Shown here piece after piece: positions 1-8,427 of a DNA stretch of 64,000 nt. This stretch comes from an uncultured Clostridia bacterium (GTDB taxonomy: Bacteria; Bacillota; Clostridia; TANB77; CAG-465): positions 124,001 through 188,000 of the forward strand of contig CAKPEI010000001.1 of assembly GCA_934149365.1 (NCBI GenBank). Direction: 5' to 3'. The notes under the pieces were generated by a model. That model saw nothing but the letters and a program-made list of their open reading frames with translations, searched no databases and was not told the origin of the DNA. Both the position numbers and the translations under genes were made by a program. Within the stretch, counting starts at the first letter, position 1. Every line of letters starts with the position of its first letter.

Positions 1-80
1 TTTGCAAAATTATGTAAAACGTGGTAAAATATATTAGTTAAAAATTGTATAAACTAAAAATAATTTTTTAGGAGGATAAA

Positions 81-767
81 ATGAGTATATATAATAATTC
101 AAATATATCCGTTGTGTTAATGGATATAGATGGTACTGTAAAAGACTTGGTTAAAGAAAATACAGATGCATTAATAAGGACTATGAAAAGGTTGGACAAT
201 GTTCATAAAACAATAAGGGGAAGACTGGTACTTGGAATAAATAAGGTTAATATGTACCTTGTAAAAACAGGACTTCTTCCTACTAACCGCACCATGCAAA
301 ATATACTTCTTCATATATATTCTTTTATGACTTTTAAGAGTTTCAAAAAATTTAAATCTGTGTATTTCAAAGAATATAACAGAGAACATATCTTTTTTGA
401 CAATTCTAAAGATACATTAAGATATATATATGATAATGATATGAGAATGTATTTTGTTACTAAAAACGAACAAAATGAAAGTATCTTAGGTTGTGAAGAG
501 CTCAAAGAATTTCGGTATAAAATGAAACTGATTGTTGGTAAAAGTGGAATTACGAAGTACAGTGTCTATAAAGACTTTATGAGAAAAAGAGGCTTTAGAA
601 AGTATGAGGTGTTAATGGTAGGTGATAATCTTTTTGATGATGTTATACCGGCTATTTTACTTGGAATAAATGTAGTATGGTGTGATATGTATGGTTGTAG
701 ACTAAAAAGATTTGTCTTAAACATATTAAGAATATTTACCAAAAAAGTTATAAAGGAAAAACATTAA
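81..767 (+). CDS. HAD-superfamily phosphatase
   Basis: A 228-residue protein of the haloacid dehalogenase fold. Motif I is MDIDGT near residues 14-19 (nucleophile Asp and acid/base Asp), and motif IV is VGDNLFDD near residues 181-188, which would bind Mg2+. A helical cap insertion lies between them. The family hydrolyses phosphate esters, but the substrate cannot be told from the sequence. There is no signal peptide or membrane segment, so it is probably cytosolic. The start is set by an AGGAGG site just upstream of the ATG. The family call is firm and the specific function is unknown. Confidence 0.85.
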   Translation: MSIYNNSNISVVLMDIDGTVKDLVKENTDALIRTMKRLDNVHKTIRGRLVLGINKVNMYLVKTGLLPTNRTMQNILLHIYSFMTFKSFKKFKSVYFKEYNREHIFFDNSKDTLRYIYDNDMRMYFVTKNEQNESILGCEELKEFRYKMKLIVGKSGITKYSVYKDFMRKRGFRKYEVLMVGDNLFDDVIPAILLGINVVWCDMYGCRLKRFVLNILRIFTKKVIKEKH

Positions 768-847
768 TCATATTTAAACTATTTTGTAATATATTCTTAG
801 TAGAGCTTAGCATAAAATCTAATATAATTATTCGGGAGGAAAACAGG

Positions 848-1237
848 ATGGAGAATTCTAAAATCAAGAAAAACTTAAAGAAGCAAAGTGACAGAAACGA
901 AACCATAAGGCACTACATTCTTGGCTATTTGCTTGAGTGTGCAATAAAAAATGATGTTAACGTTATAGTTGAAATCAGGCGGTTTTTAGTTTATGACTTG
1001 AAAGTAATTGAAGTTCAGGACTTTATAGATGCATTAAAGAGAGTGAGAATTATATCCTTTCTTAATATGTCTATAAGTAAAAAAGACTACAAAAGTCTTA
1101 GAAGATCAATTAAAGTAGCACTAAACTCAAGGGAAGATCAGACACACGTAATAGAAAAGATGCAAGAATTTGCAAATGAATATAACGGTGTATTTGTTAA
1201 TTCCAAAATGGCTGAAAGCAGTTATGAAAAAAAGTAA
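848..1237 (+). CDS. Hypothetical protein, 129 aa
   Basis: I do not recognise this protein. It is small, basic and predicted mostly helical, with no signal peptide or membrane segment. It has a good Shine-Dalgarno site (GGGAGG) before the ATG and ends just before a strong terminator, so it is a genuine gene. It lies 80 nt behind the HAD phosphatase on the same strand and may be cotranscribed with it. No catalytic motif is visible. Confidence 0.7.
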   Translation: MENSKIKKNLKKQSDRNETIRHYILGYLLECAIKNDVNVIVEIRRFLVYDLKVIEVQDFIDALKRVRIISFLNMSISKKDYKSLRRSIKVALNSREDQTHVIEKMQEFANEYNGVFVNSKMAESSYEKK

Positions 1238-1252
1238 ATAAATTAATTTAAG

Positions 1253-1279
1253 GGATATCAAAAATATGATATCCTTTTT
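1253..1279 (+). terminator. Rho-independent terminator
   Basis: Perfect 8-bp stem GGATATCA/TGATATCC with a 6-nt loop followed by TTTTT. It ends the transcript of the upstream hypothetical gene. Confidence 0.85.
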
Positions 1280-1361
1280 CTTTTGCCCAAAAAAGGTTTA
1301 CAAATTAAATTAAATAGTTTACAATAATAATTATGATTTGAGTAAAAAGGAGAACGAAAAA

Positions 1362-2969
1362 ATGATAGCAGCAAATAATGTAACTTTAAGGTTTGGAAAA
1401 AGAGTATTATTTGAAGATGTAAACATTAAATTTACACCTGGAAATTGTTATGGCTTAATAGGTGCAAATGGTGCAGGAAAATCTACGTTTTTAAAAATAT
1501 TATCTGGTGAAATAGAGCCAAGTAATGGCGAAGTGACAATGGGACGTAATGAAAGACTTTCTGTACTTAAACAAAATCATTATGAATATGACGATGTTGA
1601 TGTACTTACAACAGTAATAATGGGAAATCAAAAATTGTTTAGTGTCATGAAAGAAAGAGAAGCAATATATATGAAAGAAGACTTCTCTGATGAAGATGGT
1701 ATAAGAGCAGGAGTATTAGAAGCAGAGTTTGCAGAAATGAATGGATGGGATGCAGAATCAGATGCAGCGATACTTCTAAATGGCTTAGGAATAGATAAAG
1801 AATTACATGATAAATATATGAGAGAATTAACTGGTGCAGAAAAGGTTAAAGTATTACTAGCTCAAGCTTTATTTGGAAATCCAGATATATTACTTCTAGA
1901 TGAACCTACAAACCACTTAGATATAGAGGCTATAAGATGGCTTGAGGAGTTTTTAATAAACTTTGAAAATACTGTTATAGTTGTATCTCATGATAGATAT
2001 TTCTTAAATAAAGTTTGTACACATATAGCAGATATAGACTATGGAAAAATACAGTTATATGTAGGTAACTATGATTTCTGGTATGAATCTAGTCAATTGG
2101 TTCAAAGACAAATGAGAGAATCAAATAAGAAAAAAGAAGATAAAATAAAGGAACTACAAGAATTTATAGCTAGGTTTAGTGCAAATGCTTCAAAATCTAA
2201 ACAAGCTACATCAAGGAAGAAAATGCTTGAAAAAATTGAACTAGATGAAATAAAACCATCTAGTAGAAAATATCCATACATTGATTTTAAATTAGATAGA
2301 GATATAGGAAATGATGTCCTTACTGTTAAGAACTTGTCTAAAACTGTAGATGGTGAAAAAATACTAGATAATGTAAGTTTTACACTTACTAAAGAGGATA
2401 AAGTGGCTTTTGTTGGAGACGGTATTGCAATATCAATGTTATTTTCAATTTTAGCAGGAGAAGAAAAACCAGATACAGGTGTTATAAAGTATGGTCAAAC
2501 AATAACAACGTCATATTTTCCAAAGGATAACAGTAAATATTTTAAAACTGATGTATCTTTACTTGATTGGCTTAGAGAATATTCTAAAGAAAAAGATGAT
2601 ACGTTTGTAAGAAGTTTCTTGGGCAGAATGCTTTTCTCTGGTGAAGAAGGTCTTAAAAAAGCAAATGTTATTTCAGGTGGAGAAAAAGTAAGATGTATGC
2701 TTGCTAAAATGATGCTATCAGGAGCAAATTTACTTATATTAGACCAACCTACAAACCACTTAGATATGGAATCTATAACAGCATTAAATAATGGCTTAAT
2801 ATCATATAAAGGAGTATTACTATTTTCATCATATGATCATCAATTTGTTCAAACAACAGCAAATAGAATAATTGAAGTTACAAATAGTGGTATTGTTGAT
2901 AGAAAATCTACTTATGATGAATATTTAGATTATAGTGAAACTGCAAGAAAGATAGTAAATGAAAATTAA
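1362..2969 (+). CDS. ABC-F family ATPase with a degenerate second site
   Basis: ABC-F protein of about 535 residues with two nucleotide-binding domains joined by a charged linker and no membrane domain. Such proteins act on ribosomes (translation factors or antibiotic resistance). Domain 1 has an intact Walker A (GANGAGKST) and Walker B (LLLDEPTNHLD), but its signature is altered to LTGAE. Domain 2 has an intact ISGGE signature, no Walker A lysine (VGDGIAISM) and Gln for Glu in LILDQPTNHLD. Because sites are shared across domains, one composite ATP site is canonical and the other dead. This matches a Clostridia subfamily related to YbiT/YkpA. The start is the ATG at 1362, placed after AAGGAG, not the upstream TTG at 1338. 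Confidence 0.9.
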   Translation: MIAANNVTLRFGKRVLFEDVNIKFTPGNCYGLIGANGAGKSTFLKILSGEIEPSNGEVTMGRNERLSVLKQNHYEYDDVDVLTTVIMGNQKLFSVMKEREAIYMKEDFSDEDGIRAGVLEAEFAEMNGWDAESDAAILLNGLGIDKELHDKYMRELTGAEKVKVLLAQALFGNPDILLLDEPTNHLDIEAIRWLEEFLINFENTVIVVSHDRYFLNKVCTHIADIDYGKIQLYVGNYDFWYESSQLVQRQMRESNKKKEDKIKELQEFIARFSANASKSKQATSRKKMLEKIELDEIKPSSRKYPYIDFKLDRDIGNDVLTVKNLSKTVDGEKILDNVSFTLTKEDKVAFVGDGIAISMLFSILAGEEKPDTGVIKYGQTITTSYFPKDNSKYFKTDVSLLDWLREYSKEKDDTFVRSFLGRMLFSGEEGLKKANVISGGEKVRCMLAKMMLSGANLLILDQPTNHLDMESITALNNGLISYKGVLLFSSYDHQFVQTTANRIIEVTNSGIVDRKSTYDEYLDYSETARKIVNEN

Positions 2970-3077
2970 CTAAAAATAGTATTGTATTAGAAACTGTGTA
3001 TTGTTTTGCATGGTTTCTTTTTTTATTTATTTGGTATGTTAAGATGTGAAAAATAATAAATATAAAAATTTGGAATA

Positions 3078-3389
3078 TTATATAGTTGAATTGATTAAAT
3101 CGGTCGATTTTATCTTTTTTCGGCCATCATATACTCTATGAATAATAACTAAATTTTGAAATATTGAAAAAATAATCAGATAATGTACACTTACAATTTT
3201 TTTCCTAAAAATGACATCTTTAATTTTCAGATAAATTGGAGTGGCATAAGGAAAATATAATAATGCGTTTATTGCAATTAGTATATTAGCTTTAACTTTT
3301 AAAGCAGACTCTATATTTATATTACAGCAAAAGCTATATATACTGTCAATGTCATTATGAGCGGTATGGTTAATTATTATATTATACAT
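3078..3389 (-). CDS. RelE/ParE-type toxin
   Basis: A basic protein of about 103 residues with the RelE/ParE layout: an N-terminal helical hairpin, a central beta sheet and a C-terminal IIHRVYDGRKK motif typical of these toxins. RelE members cut mRNA on the ribosome and ParE members poison gyrase; the sequence does not decide which. The ATG at 3389 overlaps the stop of the upstream antitoxin gene, showing translational coupling. A TTG nine bases further upstream is less likely to be the start. Confidence 0.8.
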   Translation of the reverse strand: MYNIIINHTAHNDIDSIYSFCCNINIESALKVKANILIAINALLYFPYATPIYLKIKDVIFRKKIVSVHYLIIFSIFQNLVIIHRVYDGRKKIKSTDLINSTI

Positions 3390-3609
3390 TCTCACCAAAA
3401 TACCTTTTTGTAAGAATTCTATTTGATTCTTCCCATGTCATCCATTTATCAGGATCTTTAAAATCTTTGATGCTTTGTTTAAGACTTTCAATTATTTTTT
3501 CGTTATCTTCTTTAGATATAAAGCTAGTAGGATTAATTATAGCAATATTGTTTAGATCACCTTCGTTTAAATTTACTTCAGGTAATTTTTTTGTTTGTAT
3601 AATGTTCAT
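3382..3609 (-). CDS. Antitoxin of the RelE/ParE pair
   Basis: A 75-residue acidic protein directly upstream of the toxin gene and overlapping it by 8 nt. Two helical stretches (SKEDNEKIIESLKQSI and a C-terminal WMTWEESNRILTKRYF) are what an antitoxin of this size would use for DNA binding and toxin wrapping. The specific antitoxin family is not certain. The start codon at 3609 follows a GGAGTG-like ribosome site. Autoregulation of the pair is likely from family knowledge but is not shown by a clear operator. Confidence 0.75.
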   Translation of the reverse strand: MNIIQTKKLPEVNLNEGDLNNIAIINPTSFISKEDNEKIIESLKQSIKDFKDPDKWMTWEESNRILTKRYFGENV

Positions 3610-3861
3610 TTAAACACACTCCTTTCAAGTTAATTTATAAATATTTGGGCTACTTTAAATGTAGTAAGTTTTATTAATACAATTTCTATTAGTTAATTTT
3701 TTATCAGAGTTTAAATATTTACTGTAAGCATATTATAGCATTAGAACCTTTGTTTGTAAATGATAAAATTGATAATTAGAAATATGCATTATTAAAATTA
3801 TCATACCTTGTAACCTTTGACCTAAAAATATCATAGCATATATCATATGGAGGTAATATGT

Positions 3862-4857
3862 ATGAACATAATTGTACAAAAATATGGTGGTACATCGGTT
3901 GCAAATAAAGAGAAGTTAGAAGAAGTGTGTAAAAAAATAATAAATACATATAACAAAAAAAATGGTGTAGTAGTTGTGGTATCTGCACAAGGTGATACAA
4001 CAGACTTGCTTTTAGATAAAGCAAAAGGATATACAAATAATAATTATGAAAGAGAAATGGATCTATTACTTTCAACAGGAGAAATTCAAACAATAGCGCT
4101 ACTTACTATGATGTTAAAAGATAAAGGATATAACGCAGTAGCTCTTACAGGTGAACAAGCGGGGATAATTACAAATGGTGATTATGGAAAAGCTAAAATT
4201 GTTAAAGTATTAAGAGAAAATATAGAAAAATATATATATGATGGTAATATTGTAGTAATTGCAGGTTTCCAAGGTGTAGATAAATTTGGAAATATAAATA
4301 CACTTGGTAGAGGTGGTAGTGATTTATCTGCAGTAGCTATAGCAGTAGCACTAGATGCAAAAGAATGTCAAATATATACAGATGTAGACGGTATATATAC
4401 GGCAGATCCTAAGATTGTTAAAACCGCTAAACTGTTAAAAAATGTATCATATGAAGAGATATTAGAAGCTGCAACTGCGGGTGCTAAAGTATTACACAAT
4501 AGGTCAGTAGGTGTGGGTAGAATATATAATATGCCTATTACAGTAAAAAATACTTGCAATGATACTGAAGGAACAAGAGTTACTAGCATAAAGTATGATG
4601 ATAAAGGTACTCTTATGGAAAATTATGGTGCCAAGATTATAACTAAAAATGATGATGTTTCAAAAATAAGTATAATAGGAGATAGTTTAATATCATACCC
4701 TGAACACTTTAATAAAATATTTGAGCTGGCAATAGAAAATGACATTCAAATAATAATGATGTCTTTTAGTGAGACTGCAATAAATCTTGTAGTAAAAAAA
4801 GATGTAGGGGAAATATTTACAAATATACTTCATAAATATTTAATTGACAATAAATGA
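3862..4857 (+). CDS. lysC: Aspartate kinase
   Basis: Phosphorylates L-aspartate in the first step toward lysine/diaminopimelate, threonine and methionine. The kinase domain begins with KYGGTSV (substrate/ATP lysine) and carries the RGGSDLSAVAIA motif near residues 145-156. The C-terminal ACT region is short: the protein is about 331 residues against about 400 for most relatives, so feedback regulation may be simplified. I place the start at 3862 because the GGAGG site lies inside the longer open frame. No lysine riboswitch was seen in the roughly 250-nt upstream gap. This gene would also feed diaminopimelate to peptidoglycan and dipicolinate to spores. Confidence 0.92.
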   Translation: MNIIVQKYGGTSVANKEKLEEVCKKIINTYNKKNGVVVVVSAQGDTTDLLLDKAKGYTNNNYEREMDLLLSTGEIQTIALLTMMLKDKGYNAVALTGEQAGIITNGDYGKAKIVKVLRENIEKYIYDGNIVVIAGFQGVDKFGNINTLGRGGSDLSAVAIAVALDAKECQIYTDVDGIYTADPKIVKTAKLLKNVSYEEILEAATAGAKVLHNRSVGVGRIYNMPITVKNTCNDTEGTRVTSIKYDDKGTLMENYGAKIITKNDDVSKISIIGDSLISYPEHFNKIFELAIENDIQIIMMSFSETAINLVVKKDVGEIFTNILHKYLIDNK

Positions 4858-4872
4858 CATAAATGGTAAAAT
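4844..4872 (+). promoter_or_regulatory. Sigma-A-type promoter
   Basis: TTGACA, 17-nt spacer, TAAAAT. The -35 lies inside the 3' end of the aspartokinase gene and the -10 lies 20 nt before the thioredoxin-like gene. Confidence 0.7.
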
Positions 4873-4891
4873 ACATCAAAGGTGATGATGT

Positions 4892-5536
4892 ATGAGTAAA
4901 GATAGAAAAAGATTGATAATTTTATTAGTAGTTATAATATTGATACTATCGTTTGCACTTGTTTATTTAAATACAGACTTGTTTAAAGAAACAGATGTTG
5001 GAACAGTAATAGATAATAACGTATCAGACAACATTAGATTTTATAGAGAATACCCATCGGTAGATAATGATAATATATATTATTATACAAATTATGACGA
5101 GGTAATCGAGATGTTTACAAGTGGTACAGGAATTGTTTTCTTTGGTTTTCCTGCTTGCCCATACTGCCAGGTATATACACCAGTTCTTAATGAAGTAGCA
5201 AAAGAAAGAGGAGCAGAAAAAATATATTATCTTAACATAAAAGACATGAGAGATAAAAATACAGACGAGTATAAGAAGATAGTTGAGATATTGTCTGAGT
5301 ATTTAGAAAAAGATGAGAATGGTGATAAGAGGTTATATGTTCCAGATACATATTTTATTAAAGATGGAAAAATAGTAGGCCACAATAACAGTATGAGTAC
5401 ATTGTCTGGAGAGAACGCACAAGAATATTTTGATGAGACAAAAAGGAAAGAATTAAAAGATGCATTGATAGAGCAGGTAGAAAAGGTATATGAACCTGTT
5501 TGCAGTGATGTGACAAGAAGTATATATGGTTGCTAA
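4892..5536 (+). CDS. Membrane-anchored thioredoxin-like protein
   Basis: A 214-residue protein with an N-terminal membrane anchor (about residues 7-26), a linker and a thioredoxin fold. The active site is CPYC in FGFPACPYCQVY, so it should act as an extracytoplasmic thiol-disulfide oxidoreductase. A C-terminal Cys pair (VCSDVTRSIYGC) could form a structural disulfide. The partner is not evident. It is monocistronic, between its own promoter and a terminator. Confidence 0.85.
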   Translation: MSKDRKRLIILLVVIILILSFALVYLNTDLFKETDVGTVIDNNVSDNIRFYREYPSVDNDNIYYYTNYDEVIEMFTSGTGIVFFGFPACPYCQVYTPVLNEVAKERGAEKIYYLNIKDMRDKNTDEYKKIVEILSEYLEKDENGDKRLYVPDTYFIKDGKIVGHNNSMSTLSGENAQEYFDETKRKELKDALIEQVEKVYEPVCSDVTRSIYGC

Positions 5537-5549
5537 GTGATATATTTAA

Positions 5550-5583
5550 ATGGTACAAATGTAATGTTTGTACTATTTTTTTT
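5550..5583 (+). terminator. Rho-independent terminator
   Basis: ATGGTACAAA / TTTGTACTAT stem (one G-U pair) with a 7-nt loop, followed by a run of T. It closes the thioredoxin-like transcript. Confidence 0.8.
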
Positions 5584-5646
5584 GCATAAAAAATAAAGAG
5601 GAAGAATATATATATGGTATATAGATAAAAACAGGGAGGATAAAAT

Positions 5647-5940
5647 ATGGAAGATAAAAAAGTAATGCCAAATAACAAAGTTACAAACCACAATGTTATA
5701 ATGGAAAATAGGGAGAAAGTCATAATAACAGGAATAATTGATATACACAGTTTTGACGATGAACTTGTTCTTACTGAAACAGAAATGGGTATACTTACAA
5801 TTAAAGGCAAAGATTTGAAAATGAATAAATTAAATCTAGATAATACAGAATTAGTAGTAGAAGGTCAAATAGGCATGCTTCAATATAACGATGTTGATAC
5901 TATAAAAAAAGGTGGCGTTTTTAACAAAATATTTAAATAA
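5647..5940 (+). CDS. yabP: Sporulation protein YabP
   Basis: A 97-residue member of the YabP/YqfC family. The diagnostic core is ITGIIDIHSFDDELVLTET followed by a second beta-rich repeat. In Bacillus it is made in the mother cell and is needed for spore envelope assembly. It is the first gene of a tight yabP-yabQ-divIC cluster, which supports the call. The start follows an AGGGAGG site. Confidence 0.92.
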   Translation: MEDKKVMPNNKVTNHNVIMENREKVIITGIIDIHSFDDELVLTETEMGILTIKGKDLKMNKLNLDNTELVVEGQIGMLQYNDVDTIKKGGVFNKIFK

Positions 5941-5955
5941 TAAGGGCGTATTTAA

Positions 5956-6429
5956 ATGGAATTAAAAGATGAAACAATAAGTTTTTTTGTATTTATATTG
6001 CTGGGTATTTTAGTTGGAATTATATTTGACTTTTTTAGAGCTATAAGGAAAGTAAAAAAATATAAAGAAAAGTATATATACTTGCAAGATATAATATTTT
6101 TTTTAGTGGTAGGTATAGTTTTAGCTAGTGTCTTGATATATAAATTAGAAGAAGAGTTAAGACTATATTTATTTTTATCGCTATTTTTAGGAGTAGTTAT
6201 ATACATATCTACAATTAGCATGTTTATAGTAAAAATATTTGTTAATATAATAAAAATATCAGATGAAATTATTAAATTCATTTTTTTGCCATTAACTTTG
6301 TATAAATACATTTTTGTGACAATATATGTTTTTTTATTAAAAAAATGTAAAAAATGTTGCAATAATTTTCATAATATGATATCTTATTTTTACAAGCCTA
6401 TAGTAAATAAAATACATAAGATAAAATAA
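5956..6429 (+). CDS. yabQ: Spore cortex protein YabQ
   Basis: A 157-residue integral membrane protein with about four hydrophobic segments. The conserved opening FFVFILLGILVGIIFDFFRAIRK matches YabQ, which localises to the forespore outer membrane and is needed for cortex formation. It lies 15 nt after yabP and is cotranscribed. The C-terminus is Lys-rich and poorly conserved. Confidence 0.9.
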   Translation: MELKDETISFFVFILLGILVGIIFDFFRAIRKVKKYKEKYIYLQDIIFFLVVGIVLASVLIYKLEEELRLYLFLSLFLGVVIYISTISMFIVKIFVNIIKISDEIIKFIFLPLTLYKYIFVTIYVFLLKKCKKCCNNFHNMISYFYKPIVNKIHKIK

Positions 6430-6438
6430 GGGGTAAAA

Positions 6439-6735
6439 ATGAACAATATTAATAATAAAAAAGGTAAAAAAAAGATTAAATTATCTAAAATATTATTTAT
6501 AGGAGTTGCAATATACTTTGTTTCTGTTTTTTGTGTTCAACAATTTAGAATTAATGAATACAAAGTAAAAGAAGAGTACTATAGTAATGCTATAACTGAA
6601 CTAAATCAGGAAAAAGCAGAGTATGAAGCTTTGGCTAGTCAGTCTAATACAGCAGAGTATATAGAAAAAGTTGCCCGTGAAAAATTAGGATTAGTGAAAC
6701 CATATGAAAAAATATTTATGGATATAAACAAATAA
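6439..6735 (+). CDS. divIC: Septum formation initiator (DivIC/FtsB family)
   Basis: A 98-residue bitopic protein: a basic cytoplasmic N-terminus, one membrane segment at about residues 18-35, then an extracytoplasmic coiled coil and the family motif EYIEKVAREKLGLVKPYEKIF. It should join the FtsL/DivIB division complex. The gene order yabP-yabQ-divIC is classical in Firmicutes. Assignment to DivIC rather than FtsL rests on this order. Confidence 0.9.
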   Translation: MNNINNKKGKKKIKLSKILFIGVAIYFVSVFCVQQFRINEYKVKEEYYSNAITELNQEKAEYEALASQSNTAEYIEKVAREKLGLVKPYEKIFMDINK

Positions 6736-6753
6736 ATTATACTTAATTTGAAG

Positions 6754-6794
6754 TTGAAGCATGAGTGCGTATAGCATTTGTGCTTTAATTTTTT
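6754..6794 (+). terminator. Rho-independent terminator
   Basis: A 15-bp stem with several G-U pairs (TTGAAGCATGAGTGC with GCATTTGTGCTTTAA), a 5-nt loop and T6. It ends the yabP-yabQ-divIC operon. Confidence 0.85.
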
Positions 6795-6828
6795 ATATGA
6801 AAGTTTTAAAAAAATATGCTAAAAAAGG

Positions 6829-6857
6829 TTGAAATAAGTTTAAATATAAAGTAAAAT
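6829..6857 (+). promoter_or_regulatory. Promoter of leader 1
   Basis: TTGAAA, 17-nt spacer, TAAAAT, about 32 nt before the leader ORF. The same two hexamers with the same spacing precede the second leader at 39776-39804. Confidence 0.75.
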
Positions 6858-6888
6858 AATCGTGTAAAAACATTGTAGGAGGAATAAA

Positions 6889-6960
<72 letters not shown>

Positions 6961-7023
6961 TATCTAGAAATAAACTAGATAGGAGTTTTTGCGCATATAA
7001 GACATATATATTAGATAAAGAAA

Positions 7024-7060
7024 GGTTAGTTATACAGTAAGAAGTATAGCTAGCTTTTTT
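7024..7060 (+). terminator. Leader terminator/attenuator 1
   Basis: A 12-bp stem (7024-7035 with 7044-7055, G-U pairs allowed), 8-nt loop, then T6. It lies between leader ORF 1 and the pilin-FGE gene. The stop codon of the long leader frame is in the loop, so a ribosome arriving there would cover the 5' arm. The hairpin sequence is nearly identical to that at 40003-40041. Confidence 0.8.
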
Positions 7061-7068
7061 GCGTAAAA

Positions 7069-7127
7069 GCAATCAAAAACAATTGCATATTTTGCTATGA
7101 TGTGAAATAATATATGTGTCATAGCAA
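7069..7127 (+). promoter_or_regulatory. Shared pilin upstream box (promoter-like) with inverted repeats
   Basis: Contains a small hairpin GCAAT/ATTGC, a TTGCAT -35-like element (7083-7088) and the block TGTGAAATAATAT ending in a TAATAT -10-like element. The core recurs at 19246-19276 and 40154-40198 before the other pilin-adhesins. At this locus it is also flanked by a perfect 9-bp inverted repeat TTGCTATGA/TCATAGCAA (7092-7100 and 7119-7127). It could be a second promoter or an operator. Confidence 0.55.
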
Positions 7128-7151
7128 TTTTAAAATAATTAGGAGGAACGT

Positions 7152-8381
7152 ATGAAAACAAAAGTAAATTTGAAAAAGGGTGTATCTTTAATAGTTTTGG
7201 TTATTACCATAATTGTCATGATAATATTGGCTGCTGCTATAATTTTAGCGTTATCAAATAGTGGAATAATAGGGAAAGCCAATAAGGCTAAAACAGATAG
7301 TGACACTGCAAGCTTAAAAGAGTATGTAAATACACTAAAATCTGAGTGGCTATTAGATGAGGCCAAGATAAAGGATGAAGATAACACAATAACATCATTT
7401 AGCAAGTATGCTGAGAAAAAATTAAGTGAAGAAGGATATAAAACAGATGGAACGATGGGAGCATATGTGGTAACTGACGATGGGGCTTTAAATACTTTAT
7501 ATGTAGAAGGTGATAAAACTGTAGTAATACCAGAAGATTTTACCTATTTAGAAGGTACAATATCAGGTGGAGTAGTAATACAAGATAGTAAAGATAATGA
7601 ATTTGTATGGGTACCTGTTGAAGATTTTTCAAAATTTGAAAGGACAACTACATATGATGGCAAGATAACAAGTTTAAGTGAACGCCATACAGAGCCATTT
7701 AGCAAGACTGTAACAATTGATGATAAAAATATTACACTATCTTTAGAAAATGATTTAACAGGAGAATGGGCAGAATGGACGGCAATGAGAAAAAGTGTAG
7801 AAAAATATGGTGGCTTTTATATAGGAAGATATGAAGCAGGAAGTACCACAGAAAGAATTTCAGTCAAGGAAAATGGTACAATGGAAGTAGTAGTAAAAAA
7901 AGGAATGCATGTATATAATTGTGTGTTTTGGGGAGAAAATATGATATCTACTAAGGAGAATATTACAGCAAGTGGAAAAAATCAGGGAAAAGGAGTAGTA
8001 GAGCTATCAAGAGATATGTATAAATCAAGTAATTCTGTAGTATCAACTTTGTGCTATGGTGTGCAATGGGATGCAGCATTAACATTTATATCAAAAACAG
8101 ATCCAGAGTATGCAAAAGGCAGTACAGGAAAAGGAAATTATACTGGCAAATTGGCACTTACCGGAAGTAGTGAAGAATATAAAGTGTGCAATATATATGA
8201 TATGGCAGGGAACGTTCATGAAAGAACTATGGAGGCATATGATTCAAATGCTCGTGTAATACGCGGTGGAGATTTTGATTCAAAGTCAGAGGGAACCGCA
8301 GCAGGATGGCGAGGAAACGCTATTATTCCTAACAGCTTTAATTCAGATGTAGGGTTTAGAGTAACGTTATATTTAAAATAA
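7152..8381 (+). CDS. Type IV pilin-like protein with C-terminal FGE/sulfatase-modifying-like domain
   Basis: A 409-residue protein. The N-terminus KKGVSLIVLVITIIVMIILA is a prepilin-type leader and hydrophobic helix, cut after Gly, but with Val in place of the usual Glu at mature position 5. A spacer of about 100 residues follows, then a formylglycine-generating-enzyme-like C-type lectin fold (roughly residues 150-409) with the hallmarks YDMAGNVHERTME, RVIRGGDF and a terminal GFRV. Many such domains are non-catalytic ligand binders and a common class of diversified adhesin. It is probably a pilus-borne or surface adhesin. It follows leader 1 and is closed by a terminator. Confidence 0.85.
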   Translation: MKTKVNLKKGVSLIVLVITIIVMIILAAAIILALSNSGIIGKANKAKTDSDTASLKEYVNTLKSEWLLDEAKIKDEDNTITSFSKYAEKKLSEEGYKTDGTMGAYVVTDDGALNTLYVEGDKTVVIPEDFTYLEGTISGGVVIQDSKDNEFVWVPVEDFSKFERTTTYDGKITSLSERHTEPFSKTVTIDDKNITLSLENDLTGEWAEWTAMRKSVEKYGGFYIGRYEAGSTTERISVKENGTMEVVVKKGMHVYNCVFWGENMISTKENITASGKNQGKGVVELSRDMYKSSNSVVSTLCYGVQWDAALTFISKTDPEYAKGSTGKGNYTGKLALTGSSEEYKVCNIYDMAGNVHERTMEAYDSNARVIRGGDFDSKSEGTAAGWRGNAIIPNSFNSDVGFRVTLYLK

Positions 8382-8397
8382 TATAAATCTATTGACT

Positions 8398-8422
8398 AAG
8401 GAGCATAGTTACTATGCTCCTT
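8398..8422. terminator. Bidirectional terminator
   Basis: Perfect 11-bp stem AAGGAGCATAG/CTATGCTCCTT with a 3-nt loop, between the convergent pilin-FGE and vanW-family genes. Confidence 0.85.
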
Positions 8423-8427
8423 ATATA

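Noticed and set aside
3610..3861. Lysine riboswitch before aspartokinase
   Set aside because: No lysine-riboswitch core or terminator pairing is visible in the gap.
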